Assembly: GCA_947451205.1 (NCBI GenBank) | Contig: CANFZL010000003.1 | Location: 1-38,417, forward strand | DNA from: Comamonadaceae bacterium | Lineage (GTDB): Bacteria; Pseudomonadota; Gammaproteobacteria; Burkholderiales; Burkholderiaceae_C | DNA: 38,417 bases | Reading direction: 5' to 3' | Shown here: in pieces, positions 28,605 through 38,417 of the stretch | Position numbering within the stretch: position 1 is the first letter of the stretch | Layout of the letters: every line of letters starts with the position of its first letter | Program-made: the position numbers and the translations under genes | The notes under the pieces: generated by a model | Databases searched by the model: none | The model's input: only the letters and a program-made list of their open reading frames with translations | What the model was told of the DNA's origin: nothing

Positions 28605-31451
28605 TTGCTCCTACTCATCATCCTTCTCCCCCTGCTTGCGGGCACACTCCTGACCGCATGGTCTGGCTACCACCGGACGCCGGGGCACAGAAGTCGTACA
28701 GCTTGGCTGGCTGCCGCCGTGACCGCCTCAAGCCTTGGGCTGTTGCTGTATCAAGCCCCAGGCATTGTGGCCGGCGAGGCTTACCAAACCTTCACACCCT
28801 GGGTGCCAGACATCGGCTTGAACCTCGGCTTCAAATTAGACGCACTGTCGCTGATGTTTGGGTTGTTGATCACCGGCATCGGCTTGCTGATCATTCTGTA
28901 CGCGCACAGCTACCTCGGCCAAGTCGATCCGGTGGGCAAGTTCTTCAGCACCCTGATGTTGTTCATGGCCGCCATGCTCGGCATCGTGCTGTCGGACAAC
29001 CTGCTGCTGCTGCTGGTCTTTTGGGAACTCACCAGCCTGTCTTCGTTTTTACTGATCGGGTATTGGAGCCAACGCGCTGCGGCTCGAGACGGCGCCCGTA
29101 TGTCGTTGGCCATCACCGGCGGCGGCGGCTTGGCCATGTTGGGCGGCTTCGTGTTGCTGGGTCAGATCGCCGGCACCTTCGAGCTGAGTCAGATGCTCGA
29201 CCAAGTGGCGCTCATTCAGGCTGACCCGCGCTACCCTGCTGCACTGATCTTGATATTAATCGGCTGTTTCACCAAAAGTGCGCAGTTTCCGTTTCACTTC
29301 TGGCTGCCGCAAGCCATGACCGCACCGACACCCGTGTCGGCCTACCTGCACTCTGCAACCATGGTCAAGGCCGGCCTGTTTCTGCTGGCGCGCCTGACAC
29401 CAGTCATCGGCGGCACCGAGCTGTTCATGGGCATCGTCACCACCACCGGCCTCGTCACCCTGGCGTTCGCCGCCTTCGTGGCGCTGTTCAAGCATGACCT
29501 GAAAGGCTTGCTGGCGTACTCCACCATCAGCCACCTTGGCTTGATCACCTTCCTGATCGGACTGGGTTCACCGCTGGCGGCCGTGGCCGCGATCTTCCAC
29601 ATCTTGAACCACGCCAGTTTCAAGGCGGCACTGTTCATGACGGCGGGCATCGTCGACCATGAAACCGGCACCCGTGACATGCGCAAGTTAGGCGGGCTGG
29701 CGCACCTGATGCCGTGGACGGCCACCTTCGCCATGGTGGCGGCAGCGTCTATGGCCGGCGTGCCACTCTTCAACGGGTTCTTGTCGAAGGAAATGTTCCT
29801 GACCGAAGCCGTTGCCTTTGTGCAGGTCGGTGGTTGGCGCTGGCTGGTGCCCTTGCTGGCGACGCTCGCCGCGCTGTTCAGCGTGGCTTATTCAGTGCGG
29901 CTGGTACACGACGTGTTTTTCAACGGCCCACCGCGTGACATGCCCAACATGCATCCGCACGAGCCGCCCTTCGGCATGAAAGCCCCGGTTGCCCTGCTGG
30001 CCGGCATCTGCTTGTTGGTCGGCGTGTTGCCGGCCTTGACGCTGGAACCCTTGGTGCGTGCCGCCAGCAGCGCCATGATCGGCCAGCCCGCGCCTGAATT
30101 CAAACTGGCGCTGTGGCACGGCTTGAACTTACCGTTGCTGCTCAGCCTGTTGGCGCTGGGTGGCGGCTTGGCCTTGTACGCCTTGCTGGCCAAAGGCGGC
30201 CGGCTGCACCGCCTGAATTCCGAGGGCTGGTTTGGCCAACTGACAGGTCTGAACCTGTTCACACGCGGCATCGAGCGGCTGTTTGCCGGCGCTGAGCGGG
30301 TCACCCAACAACTTGAAAACGCCTCGCTCCAGCGCTACTTGGCCTGGATGTTCATGGCCGCACTGGCCACCGGTGCCGCCATGCTGTGGGGCCAGGTTCC
30401 GGGCACGGGCACGCGGACCCTGCTTCCCATCTCGCTGCCTGCGGTGGTCATTTGGGCCTTGTTGCTGGTCTCTTGCCTGTGGCTAGCGCTGCGCCACCAT
30501 GAACGTTTTCAGTCGGTGGTGATCGCCAGCGCGGTCGGTTTGGTCGCGTCGCTGACCTTCGTCAGTTTTTCAGCGCCCGATCTGGCGATGACTCAGCTGA
30601 CGGTCGACGTCGTTGCCACCGTGCTGCTGCTGATGGGCTTGGCCCTGCTGCCACGGCAAACACCGCACGAATCATCTGTCCAGCGCAAGCTGCGTGACGG
30701 AACGCTGGCCATAGCCATCGGCGCCAGCATCGCTTGGCTGGCTTGGGTCATGCTGACGCGTGACCACGATTCGATCTCTTGGTATTTCCTGAACCATGCC
30801 GCCGTTGCAGGCGGTGGCACCAACGCTGTCAACGTGATTCTGGTGGACTTTAGGGGCTATGACACCTTTGGCGAAATCACGGTGCTGGGCATCGCCGCCA
30901 TTGGCGTGCTGGCCCTCATGGACGGCATGCACACACGCCGGCCAACAGTGGACGCGGCTGGTTCGGCCTGGACATTTGCCAGCCAACCGCTGATGCTGCG
31001 CGTCGCTGCTCGCGTGCTGCTGCCGATCGCATTGGTCGTCACGCTCTACATCTTTATGCGCGGCCACAACCAGCCTGGTGGCGGCTTCATCGCCGGCTTG
31101 ATCACGGCGGTCACGCTGGTGCTGCAGTACATGGCCAACGGCCAGTCGCGTGCAGAAGCCTTGCTGCGCGCAAATGGCGGGCGCCGCTTTGTGCGCTGGA
31201 TCGGCATCGGTCTTGGCATTGCCGGACTCACCGGTGTCGGTGCTTTCTTCTTCGGCCAACCCTTCCTGACCAGTGCGCACGGCAATCCGGACCTGCCCCT
31301 GCTGGGCTCCTTGCCGCTGGCCACCGCCGCCTTGTTTGACTTGGGCGTTTACATCACCGTGGTCGGAGCGACCTTGCTGACGCTGTCAACGCTGGGTGCC
31401 GTCACACGCGAACCTGCGTTAGCTTCTGACCTCAAGGAGAAACAGTCATGA
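28605..31451 (+). CDS. mrpA: monovalent cation/H+ antiporter subunit A, Mrp/Pha type, with fused MnhB-like C-terminal region
   Basis: 948 aa; LLVFWELTSLSSFLLIGYW, KSAQFPFHFWLPQAMTAPTPVSAYLHSATMVKAG; C-terminal RGHNQPGGGFIAGLITAV is MrpB-like. TTG start. Confidence 0.93.
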   Translation: MLLLIILLPLLAGTLLTAWSGYHRTPGHRSRTAWLAAAVTASSLGLLLYQAPGIVAGEAYQTFTPWVPDIGLNLGFKLDALSLMFGLLITGIGLLIILYAHSYLGQVDPVGKFFSTLMLFMAAMLGIVLSDNLLLLLVFWELTSLSSFLLIGYWSQRAAARDGARMSLAITGGGGLAMLGGFVLLGQIAGTFELSQMLDQVALIQADPRYPAALILILIGCFTKSAQFPFHFWLPQAMTAPTPVSAYLHSATMVKAGLFLLARLTPVIGGTELFMGIVTTTGLVTLAFAAFVALFKHDLKGLLAYSTISHLGLITFLIGLGSPLAAVAAIFHILNHASFKAALFMTAGIVDHETGTRDMRKLGGLAHLMPWTATFAMVAAASMAGVPLFNGFLSKEMFLTEAVAFVQVGGWRWLVPLLATLAALFSVAYSVRLVHDVFFNGPPRDMPNMHPHEPPFGMKAPVALLAGICLLVGVLPALTLEPLVRAASSAMIGQPAPEFKLALWHGLNLPLLLSLLALGGGLALYALLAKGGRLHRLNSEGWFGQLTGLNLFTRGIERLFAGAERVTQQLENASLQRYLAWMFMAALATGAAMLWGQVPGTGTRTLLPISLPAVVIWALLLVSCLWLALRHHERFQSVVIASAVGLVASLTFVSFSAPDLAMTQLTVDVVATVLLLMGLALLPRQTPHESSVQRKLRDGTLAIAIGASIAWLAWVMLTRDHDSISWYFLNHAAVAGGGTNAVNVILVDFRGYDTFGEITVLGIAAIGVLALMDGMHTRRPTVDAAGSAWTFASQPLMLRVAARVLLPIALVVTLYIFMRGHNQPGGGFIAGLITAVTLVLQYMANGQSRAEALLRANGGRRFVRWIGIGLGIAGLTGVGAFFFGQPFLTSAHGNPDLPLLGSLPLATAALFDLGVYITVVGATLLTLSTLGAVTREPALASDLKEKQS

Positions 31452-31810
31452 TGAGCCTTGAGTTTTTGGTGGCCACCGGCATCGGCATCGTCACCGCCAC
31501 CGGCATTTACCTGATCTTGCGCGGTCGTACTTGGCCGGTAGTATTGGGTCTGAGCCTGCTGGGCTACGCCGTGAATGTCTTCATCTTTGCGATGGGCCGC
31601 CTTTGGCAAGACGCCGCGCCCATCCTCTCGGCTGACGGCCGCGTCGCCGACCCCTTGCCGCAAGCGCTGGTGTTGACCGCCATCGTCATCGGTTTTGCCA
31701 CCACCGGCTTCGTCATCGAAATGGCTTTGCGAAGCCGCCACGAAACCGGCACTGACCACGTCGATGGACAAGAACCGGCCAAGCCGCCAGAAACGCGGGA
31801 CCGCGCATGA
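31448..31810 (+). CDS. mrpC: Na+(K+)/H+ antiporter subunit C (NuoK-like)
   Basis: 120 aa; GIYLILRGRTWPVVLGLSLLGYAVNVFIF; DPLPQALVLTAIVIGFATTGF. Confidence 0.93.
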   Translation: MMSLEFLVATGIGIVTATGIYLILRGRTWPVVLGLSLLGYAVNVFIFAMGRLWQDAAPILSADGRVADPLPQALVLTAIVIGFATTGFVIEMALRSRHETGTDHVDGQEPAKPPETRDRA

Positions 31811-33489
31811 TCACCGAGTTTCTCTCCGCATTTTTCTCAGCCCACCTGCCAGTGTTGCCGGTGCTGCTGCCGCTCTTCACGGCCGTGGTGCTGCTGTTGA
31901 TCGGCGATGGCTTGGCCGACGGTAGCCAGCAGGCCAAGCCAAGCAAACAACGCCTGTTCAGCATGGCGTCGGTCGTGTTGGGCGCTGTTTTTGCCTGGCG
32001 ACTGATGACCGATGCAGACGCTGGCGCGCTGACGGTTTACCCGCTGGGCGGCTGGCAAGCGCCGTTTGGCATCGTGCTGGTAGTCGACCGACTGAGTGCC
32101 ATGATGCTGGCCCTGACCTGGACCATCGCCGTGCCCGTGCTCTGGTACGCCACGGCCCACTGGGACCTGCGCGGCCGGCATTTTCATGCGCTGTTTCACT
32201 TTCAGTTGATGGGTTTGTCGGGCGCCTTCATCACCGGCGATCTGTTCAATCTGTTTGTGTTTTTCGAAATTTTGCTGATCGCCTCTTACGTGTTGCTGGT
32301 GCACGGCCAAGGGCCTGAACGCTTCAAGGCTGGCGTGCATTACGTGGTGCTGAATCTGGCGGCATCGGCTTTGTTCTTGGTCGGCCTGGCGATTGTTTAC
32401 GGCGTGACGGGCACGCTGAACATCGCTGACTTGGCCTTGCGGGTCGCTGCACTCGACGCTGAACAAGCGGTGCTGGCAAAGATCGGCGCGATGATCTTGC
32501 TGGTGGTCTTTGGCCTGAAGGCCGCCATCGTGCCGCTCTACATGTGGCTGCCGGGTGCTTATTCAGTGGCCAGTGCGCCCGTCGCGGCGCTCTTCGCCAT
32601 CATGACCAAAGTGGGCGTCTACAGCATCATCCGTGTGCACGTCGGCATTTTTGGTGAAGGTGCTGGCCATGCGGCGATGGTCGTGGAACCCTGGCTCCTG
32701 CCGGTCGCACTTATCTCCTGCGTTCTGGGCGTGTTGGGCGCGCTGGCCGCTCGCAGTTTTGCGCGGATGGTAGCGTACCTGACCATTTCATCGGTCGGGG
32801 TTATTTTGGCCAGTGTGGGCTTGTTCACCACGGCATCGCTGTCAGCCGCGCTCTACTACATGGTTCACAGCACGCTGGTCGTGGCCGCGCTCTTTTTGCT
32901 GGTCGAACTGATTGCATCGCAGCGTGGCGAGACCCAAGACACACTGCTGCCCGCTACCGCCGTCGCACAACCCGTCGCGCTTGGCTTGATGACCTTGCTC
33001 ACCGCCGCGTCGGTGGCCGGCCTGCCGCCGCTGCCCGGCTTCTTAGGCAAGCTGATGATCTTGCAAAGTGCCAGCAGCAGCTCAGCGCAGATCTGGGTCT
33101 GGTCAGTCGTCCTAGGGGCCAGTTTTCTGACGCTGATCGGGCTGGCACGGGCCGGCAGCATTGTATTTTGGAACGTCTTGCCTGAGACACCATCACCCGC
33201 AGCAAGCAGCGCACCCAATTCAAATGGTTTCAGCACACGCACGCTGACATCCATCCTAGCCCTGCTGACGCTGGGACTGATGTTGGCGGTTGGCGCGTCG
33301 CCCATGAAACGCTACACCGATGCAGCCGCCGCACAACTGGCCGACACGGCCGCCTACGCCAAAGCGGTGCTCGGACCGCTGAGCGGCGCTGCGGCTGAAA
33401 CCACACGCCCTTATCGCGGCGGCGAAGGTGAAGTCATCTTGCCGAACCTGAAGGCAGGAGCGAGATCAGGCTCAGGAGCCCAGCCATGA
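31807..33489 (+). CDS. mrpD: Na+(K+)/H+ antiporter subunit D (NuoN/M-like)
   Basis: 560 aa; GDLFNLFVFFEILLIASYVLL, KAAIVPLYMWLPGAYSVASAPVAALFAIMTKVGVY. Confidence 0.93.
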   Translation: MITEFLSAFFSAHLPVLPVLLPLFTAVVLLLIGDGLADGSQQAKPSKQRLFSMASVVLGAVFAWRLMTDADAGALTVYPLGGWQAPFGIVLVVDRLSAMMLALTWTIAVPVLWYATAHWDLRGRHFHALFHFQLMGLSGAFITGDLFNLFVFFEILLIASYVLLVHGQGPERFKAGVHYVVLNLAASALFLVGLAIVYGVTGTLNIADLALRVAALDAEQAVLAKIGAMILLVVFGLKAAIVPLYMWLPGAYSVASAPVAALFAIMTKVGVYSIIRVHVGIFGEGAGHAAMVVEPWLLPVALISCVLGVLGALAARSFARMVAYLTISSVGVILASVGLFTTASLSAALYYMVHSTLVVAALFLLVELIASQRGETQDTLLPATAVAQPVALGLMTLLTAASVAGLPPLPGFLGKLMILQSASSSSAQIWVWSVVLGASFLTLIGLARAGSIVFWNVLPETPSPAASSAPNSNGFSTRTLTSILALLTLGLMLAVGASPMKRYTDAAAAQLADTAAYAKAVLGPLSGAAAETTRPYRGGEGEVILPNLKAGARSGSGAQP

Positions 33490-34007
33490 AGAAATCTCCT
33501 TGGCTCGCACACCCGTGGCTGTCGCTCCTGCTGGCTGTGAGCTGGTTGCTGCTGCAACACACATTGGCACCCGTCCACCTGCTGTCTGCGGTGCTGATTG
33601 GCTTGATCGTGCCGCGACTGCTGCACCAGCTGCTGCCGCCTGCGCCGACGATTCGCATGCTGCCCGCCCTGCGTCTGTCGCTGGTGGTGCTGGGGGACAT
33701 CGTGACTTCCAACATCACCGTGGCCAAACTGGTGCTCGGCCCGATGTCACGGCCACAACCGGCTTGGATTCGAGTGCCTTTGCAACTCCAGCACCCGACG
33801 GCGATCTCGCTGCTGGCCAGCATCATCACCACCACGCCCGGCACGGTGTCCGCCAGCATTGACGAGGAGCGGCGCTACATCTTGGTTCATGCGCTGGACT
33901 GTACTGATGCAGCGCAGATGGTGGCGGAAATCAAACAACGCTATGAGCGCCCACTGCTGACTATTTTTGGCGAGATCGCCGACACCCCACAGGGAGAAAA
34001 AGCATGA
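33486..34007 (+). CDS. mrpE: Na+(K+)/H+ antiporter subunit E
   Basis: 173 aa; SIITTTPGTVSASIDEERRYILVHALDC typical of MrpE. Confidence 0.92.
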   Translation: MKKSPWLAHPWLSLLLAVSWLLLQHTLAPVHLLSAVLIGLIVPRLLHQLLPPAPTIRMLPALRLSLVVLGDIVTSNITVAKLVLGPMSRPQPAWIRVPLQLQHPTAISLLASIITTTPGTVSASIDEERRYILVHALDCTDAAQMVAEIKQRYERPLLTIFGEIADTPQGEKA

Positions 34008-34285
34008 GCACTATTGCACTTGAGATGGCTCTCAACATCGCCATCGTGGCGGTGTCGTTGGCGCTGCTGCCCTGCGGCTGGCGACTGATCTTCGGCCCGC
34101 ACAGCGTCGACCGGGTGCTGGCTGTTGACACGCTTTACATCAACGCCGTGGCACTGATTGTGCTGCTGGGCATCCGGCTTGACACCCCGATGCTGTTCGA
34201 AGCGGCACTGTTGGTCGCCATGCTGGGCTTTGCGTCAACGGTCGCGATGGCCCGCTACCTGACGCGCGGCGACGTCATCGAATGA
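34004..34285 (+). CDS. mrpF: Na+(K+)/H+ antiporter subunit F
   Basis: 93 aa; FGPHSVDRVLAVDTLYINAVALIVLLGI. Confidence 0.92.
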   Translation: MSTIALEMALNIAIVAVSLALLPCGWRLIFGPHSVDRVLAVDTLYINAVALIVLLGIRLDTPMLFEAALLVAMLGFASTVAMARYLTRGDVIE

Positions 34286-34301
34286 GCCGGGGGCAACACA
34301 C

Positions 34302-34676
34302 ATGATGGGTATGACTTTGACTTCCATGGCCGAATGGTTGGCCGCCGTGCTGCTGCTGGTGGCTGCCGCGTTTCTGCTGGTGGGCGCTATCGGCCTGATT
34401 CGATTGCCGGACTTTTACATGCGGCTGCATGGCCCGACCAAAGCCTCGACCTTGGGCGTCGGCAGCATTTTGCTGGCCAGCATGATTATTTCGGCGACGC
34501 ACGGCAGGGTCGGCTTTGCCGAACTGCTGATCACGCTGTTTGTGTTTCTGACAGCGCCCGTATCGGCCAACATGATGGCACAGGCCGCGCTGCATCTGCG
34601 CTTGCCTGGTCGGGCGATGCCACCGGAAGACGCGGTACCTGAACGCCGCAAGAACAGCAAGCCCAGCAACGTCTGA
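34302..34676 (+). CDS. mrpG: Na+(K+)/H+ antiporter subunit G
   Basis: 124 aa; GAIGLIRLPDFYMRLHGPTKASTLGVGSILLAS. Confidence 0.92.
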   Translation: MMGMTLTSMAEWLAAVLLLVAAAFLLVGAIGLIRLPDFYMRLHGPTKASTLGVGSILLASMIISATHGRVGFAELLITLFVFLTAPVSANMMAQAALHLRLPGRAMPPEDAVPERRKNSKPSNV

Positions 34677-34683
34677 GTTTGCT

Positions 34684-36096
34684 TCAGCGAACACTGTTGC
34701 CGACCATCTCCTCCGGTCGGACCCAAGCGTCAAACTGCTCACCCGTCACATGGCCCGAGGCCAATGCTGCTTCGCGCAGCGTGCTGCCTTCTTGGTGCGC
34801 TTTCTTGGCAATCAAGGCGGCCTTGTCATAGCCAATGTGCGGGTTCAGCGCGGTGACCAGCATCAGTGACTGGCTCAGCAACGCGGCAATGCGATCATGG
34901 TTCGGTTCAATGCCGACCGCGCAATGCACGTTAAAGCTCTTCATGCCGTCCGCCAGCAAGCGCACGCTCTGCAAAAAGTTATGCGCAATCAGAGGACGGA
35001 ACACATTCAACTCAAAGTTCCCTGACGCGCCGCCCATGTTGATGGCCACATCATTGCCAAAGACTTGGCAGCACAGCATGGTCAAGGCTTCGCTTTGGGT
35101 CGGGTTGACTTTGCCCGGCATGATCGACGAACCGGGCTCATTTTCAGGGATGCTGAGTTCACCCAAACCACTGCGCGGCCCACTGGCCAGCCAGCGCACA
35201 TCGTTGGCGATTTTCATCAGACTGGCGGCCAGCGTTTTGAGCGCGCCATGCGCATGAACAAGCGCATCGGCCGAGGCCAGCGCCTCAAACTTATTCGGCG
35301 CGGTGACGAAAGGCAAAGCCGTCAAACGCGCCAATTCAGCGGCGGCTTTTTCAGCATAGCCCAGCGGCGCATTCAAGCCGGTGCCCACGGCGGTGCCGCC
35401 CAAAGCCAGTTCACAGAGATGCGGCAAAGCGGCCCGCACATGCTGCTCGCCATGCGCAAGTTGCGACACGTAGCCTGAGAACTCTTGACCCAATGTCAGC
35501 GGCGTGGCGTCTTGTAAATGGGTCCGGCCGATTTTGACAATGCCGGCAAATGCCTGCGCTTTGGCGTCCAGCGTGACCCGCAACTCGGCCAACGCGGGCA
35601 ACAATTGCTGGCTGATGGCGACAACCGCAGCCACATGCATGGCCGTCGGAAAAACGTCGTTCGAGGATTGGCTGCGGTTCACGTCATCGTTCGGATGAAC
35701 CCGGCGGCGAATGCCGCGTTCGCCGCCCAGCAATTCGCTGGCTCGGTTGGCCAACACCTCATTCATGTTCATATTGGTTTGCGTGCCCGAGCCGGTCTGC
35801 CAAACCACCAACGGAAATTCATGCGGCAAGTGACCTGCCCGCACTTCTTCCGCCGCCGCCATGATGGCTTGCGCTTTGTCGCCGGGCAACAGTCCGAGCG
35901 CGAGGTTGACGAAAGCCGAGGCGTGTTTGACCAGCGCCAGCGCGTCAATCAATTCCTTCGGCTGACGCTCGCCGGAAATATCAAAGTGATGCAGGGAGCG
36001 CTGGGTTTGCGCGCCCCAGAGTCGGTCAGTCGGCACCTCAATCGCACCGAAGCTGTCGTTCTCCATGCGGACGTTCATGTGGTTTGGAATGGTCAT
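34684..36096 (-). CDS. fumC: class II fumarate hydratase
   Basis: [17 protein letters not shown] signature, [18 protein letters not shown]; 470 aa. Confidence 0.96.
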   Translation of the reverse strand: MTIPNHMNVRMENDSFGAIEVPTDRLWGAQTQRSLHHFDISGERQPKELIDALALVKHASAFVNLALGLLPGDKAQAIMAAAEEVRAGHLPHEFPLVVWQTGSGTQTNMNMNEVLANRASELLGGERGIRRRVHPNDDVNRSQSSNDVFPTAMHVAAVVAISQQLLPALAELRVTLDAKAQAFAGIVKIGRTHLQDATPLTLGQEFSGYVSQLAHGEQHVRAALPHLCELALGGTAVGTGLNAPLGYAEKAAAELARLTALPFVTAPNKFEALASADALVHAHGALKTLAASLMKIANDVRWLASGPRSGLGELSIPENEPGSSIMPGKVNPTQSEALTMLCCQVFGNDVAINMGGASGNFELNVFRPLIAHNFLQSVRLLADGMKSFNVHCAVGIEPNHDRIAALLSQSLMLVTALNPHIGYDKAALIAKKAHQEGSTLREAALASGHVTGEQFDAWVRPEEMVGNSVR

Positions 36097-36207
36097 GTCA
36101 GGACCCTGTTGGGTTAGCTGTCAAAATAAGGGGCTGTGCACACGCTAGCAGAGTTTGATCGCTCTGAAAATAAGCGTCTCTCCCTTTCGTGATCTCCTAA
36201 AAATCCA

Positions 36208-37791
36208 ATGAGAATGCCCATGAATACGCCCATGACGACGACCGCCAACATCCAACAAGCCGACCTCATCGAATCCGTCGCCGCCGCTCTGCAATACATC
36301 AGCTACTACCACCCGGCTGACTACATTGCCCATCTGGCGCGCGCCTACGAACGCGAACAAAGCCCGGCTGCCAAAGACGCGATTGCGCAGATTCTGACCA
36401 ACAGCAAAATGAGCGCGATGGGCCACCGGCCGATCTGTCAAGACACAGGCATCGTCAACGTGTTTTTGAAAGTCGGCATGGACGTGCGGCTGACAGGTTT
36501 CACCGGCAGCCTCGAAGACGCCATCAATGAAGGCGTGCGCCGTGCCTACAACCACCCAGACAACACGCTGCGCGCCAGCATCGTTGCCGACCCGCACTTT
36601 GACCGCAAAAACACGCAAGACAACACGCCTGCCGTGATCTTCACCGAGATCGTGCCGGGCAACAAAATCGACATCACCGTTGCAGCCAAAGGCGGCGGCT
36701 CCGAGAACAAAAGCAAGCTGGTCATGCTCAACCCGGGCGACTCGATCGTCGACTGGGTGCTCAAAACTGTGCCGACCATGGGCGCTGGCTGGTGCCCGCC
36801 GGGCATGCTCGGCATCGGCATTGGCGGCACCGCTGAAAAAGCCGTGCTGATGGCCAAAGAAAGCCTGATGGACGACCTCGACATGTATGAGCTGCAAGCC
36901 AAGTCTTCGGCCGGCAGCAAGCTCAGCAAGATTGAAGAGATGCGGCTGGAACTGTTCGAAAAAGTCAATGCACTCGGCATTGGCGCGCAAGGCTTGGGAG
37001 GCCTGACCACCGTGCTCGACATCAAAATCAAGCTGTACCCGACGCACGCCGCCAGCAAACCAGTGGCGATGATCCCGAACTGCGCAGCAACCCGCCACGC
37101 CCACTTTGTGCTCGACGGCAGCGGCCCAACTTATCTGACGCCACCCAGCCTCGATCTGTGGCCCAGCGTCGTCTGGACGCCTGACTACGTCAAGAGCAAA
37201 AAAGTCAACCTCGACACCTTGACCAAAGCCGAAGTCGCCAGCTGGAAACCCGGCGACACGCTGCTGCTCAACGGCAAGATGCTGACCGGCCGCGATGCCG
37301 CGCACAAACGCATCAAAGACATGCTGGCCAAAGGCGAAAAGCTCCCCGTTGACTTCACCAACCGCGTGATTTATTACGTCGGCCCGGTCGACCCAGTGGG
37401 CAACGAAGCCGTCGGCCCAGCCGGCCCCACCACCGCCACCCGCATGGACAGCTTTACCGACATGATGCTCGGCGAAACCGGCCTGATCGCGATGATCGGC
37501 AAAGCCGAGCGCGGCCCAGCCACCATCGAATCCATCAAGCAACACCAAAGCGCTTACCTGATGGCCGTGGGCGGCGCCGCCTATCTGGTCAGCAAGGCCA
37601 TCAAAACCGCCCAGGTGGTTGGCTTTGCAGACCTCGGCATGGAAGCGATTTACGAGTTTGATGTGGTCGACATGCCGGTCACCGTCGCAGTCGATGCGGG
37701 CGGCACCAGCGTGCACAACACCGGCCCGGCGGAGTGGCAACAGAAAATTGCCTCGGGTCAATACAAAACCATCGCCATCGCATCGGCTTAA
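36208..37791 (+). CDS. class I (Fe-S) fumarate hydratase
   Basis: 527 aa; GHRPICQDTGIVNVFLKVGMDV, GAGWCPPGMLGIGIGGTAEKAV, PVTVAVDAGGTSVHNTGPAEWQ. Confidence 0.95.
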   Translation: MRMPMNTPMTTTANIQQADLIESVAAALQYISYYHPADYIAHLARAYEREQSPAAKDAIAQILTNSKMSAMGHRPICQDTGIVNVFLKVGMDVRLTGFTGSLEDAINEGVRRAYNHPDNTLRASIVADPHFDRKNTQDNTPAVIFTEIVPGNKIDITVAAKGGGSENKSKLVMLNPGDSIVDWVLKTVPTMGAGWCPPGMLGIGIGGTAEKAVLMAKESLMDDLDMYELQAKSSAGSKLSKIEEMRLELFEKVNALGIGAQGLGGLTTVLDIKIKLYPTHAASKPVAMIPNCAATRHAHFVLDGSGPTYLTPPSLDLWPSVVWTPDYVKSKKVNLDTLTKAEVASWKPGDTLLLNGKMLTGRDAAHKRIKDMLAKGEKLPVDFTNRVIYYVGPVDPVGNEAVGPAGPTTATRMDSFTDMMLGETGLIAMIGKAERGPATIESIKQHQSAYLMAVGGAAYLVSKAIKTAQVVGFADLGMEAIYEFDVVDMPVTVAVDAGGTSVHNTGPAEWQQKIASGQYKTIAIASA

Positions 37792-37813
37792 GCGCCTTGG
37801 CGCTATCTAGGGC

Positions 37814-38417
37814 ATGACTGGTCTGATCGGTGTTTTTGACAGTGGCATCGGCGGCCTGAGCATCTTGCAGGCGCTGCGTGCGGAGTTGCCGCAGAGCCGC
37901 TTCATGTATATCGCCGACAGTGGCCACGCGCCTTATGGCGAGCGCAGTGACGCGCATGTGTTGACCCGATCGCGGGCTATCATGACTGAGCTGCTGAAGC
38001 AACAGGTGCAGGCGCTGGTGATCGCCTGCAACACGGCCACGGCGGTGGCCATCGAGCAGCTTCGCGCGGACTACCCAGACTTGCCGATCATTGGTGTCGA
38101 GCCGGCATTGAAGCCCGCGCTGGCGCTCAGCCAGACCCGACGCATTGGCGTCATGGCCACCCGCGGCACGCTGGCCAGCGGCAAGTTCAAGGCGCTGCTG
38201 GCAGCGCTGGCCGGCCAAGCGGAATTTGTGCTCCAGCCCTGCGACGGCTTGGCCGATGCGATCGAACACAGCGCTGGCAGTGACGACACTTCGGAGATCG
38301 AAACGCTGTGCGCCCAGTACACGCAGGCCATGGGTTCATTCGGAACCCACATTGGCCAGATCGACACACTGGTGCTCGGCTGCACGCACTACCCGTTTGC
38401 CGCCGAGCAGTTGCGCA
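37814..38417 (+). CDS. murI: glutamate racemase, truncated by the window end
   Basis: Translated by eye from ATG 37814: MTGLIGVFDSGIGGLSILQALRAELPQSRFMYIADSGHAPYGERS... ALVIACNTATAVAIEQLR... TLVLGCTHYPF. Confidence 0.95.
   Translation, partial: MTGLIGVFDSGIGGLSILQALRAELPQSRFMYIADSGHAPYGERSDAHVLTRSRAIMTELLKQQVQALVIACNTATAVAIEQLRADYPDLPIIGVEPALKPALALSQTRRIGVMATRGTLASGKFKALLAALAGQAEFVLQPCDGLADAIEHSAGSDDTSEIETLCAQYTQAMGSFGTHIGQIDTLVLGCTHYPFAAEQLR

Noticed and set aside
36145-37761. 538-aa minus-strand ORF antisense to class I fumarase
   Set aside because: Fully overlaps a confident fumarase CDS; the long antisense frame is an expected by-product of GC-rich codon usage, and the protein is His/Gly/Ala-rich with no recognisable domain.
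1-38417. CRISPR arrays, transposases, integrases, prophage, toxin-antitoxin or defence genes
   Set aside because: None seen on either strand; no regularly spaced repeats and every major ORF fits a housekeeping or respiratory family.

Overview
The window appears to come from a betaproteobacterial (Burkholderiales/Comamonadaceae-like) chromosome and is densely packed with housekeeping and respiratory genes. I saw no CRISPR array, mobile element, tRNA, rRNA or phage region. From left to right it contains: isocitrate lyase (aceA, -); a putrescine ABC transporter operon potF-G-H-I (-); a microaerobic respiration island with a TauE/SafE-like membrane protein, hemN, fnr (+), a small unknown membrane protein, FixH-like protein, ccoG, ccoP, ccoQ (missing from the ORF track), ccoO, ccoN, ccoS and ccoI; a universal stress protein (+); a malonate operon matR-matA-Bug receptor-matB (-); lgt (-); ilvD (+); a small cytochrome c (+); acs (-); a YqhA-like protein (+); an Mrp/Pha-type Na+(K+)/H+ antiporter operon, A(B)-C-D-E-F-G (+); fumC (-); a class I fumarase (+); and the start of murI (+, truncated by the window end). 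The best signals for a second look are regulatory: three perfect TTGAT-N4-ATCAA FNR boxes beside the FNR gene; two related palindromes (GTCTTCTAGAAGAC and a 22-bp near-palindrome on TCTTATATAAGA) with centres 30 bp apart upstream of aceA; a perfect 18-bp inverted repeat upstream of matR; and a terminator-like hairpin inside the mat operon. I did not find convincing evidence of a new biological system. The least characterised protein is a ~97-aa membrane protein next to the cbb3 oxidase cluster. All family calls come from reading motifs by eye; no searches were run.
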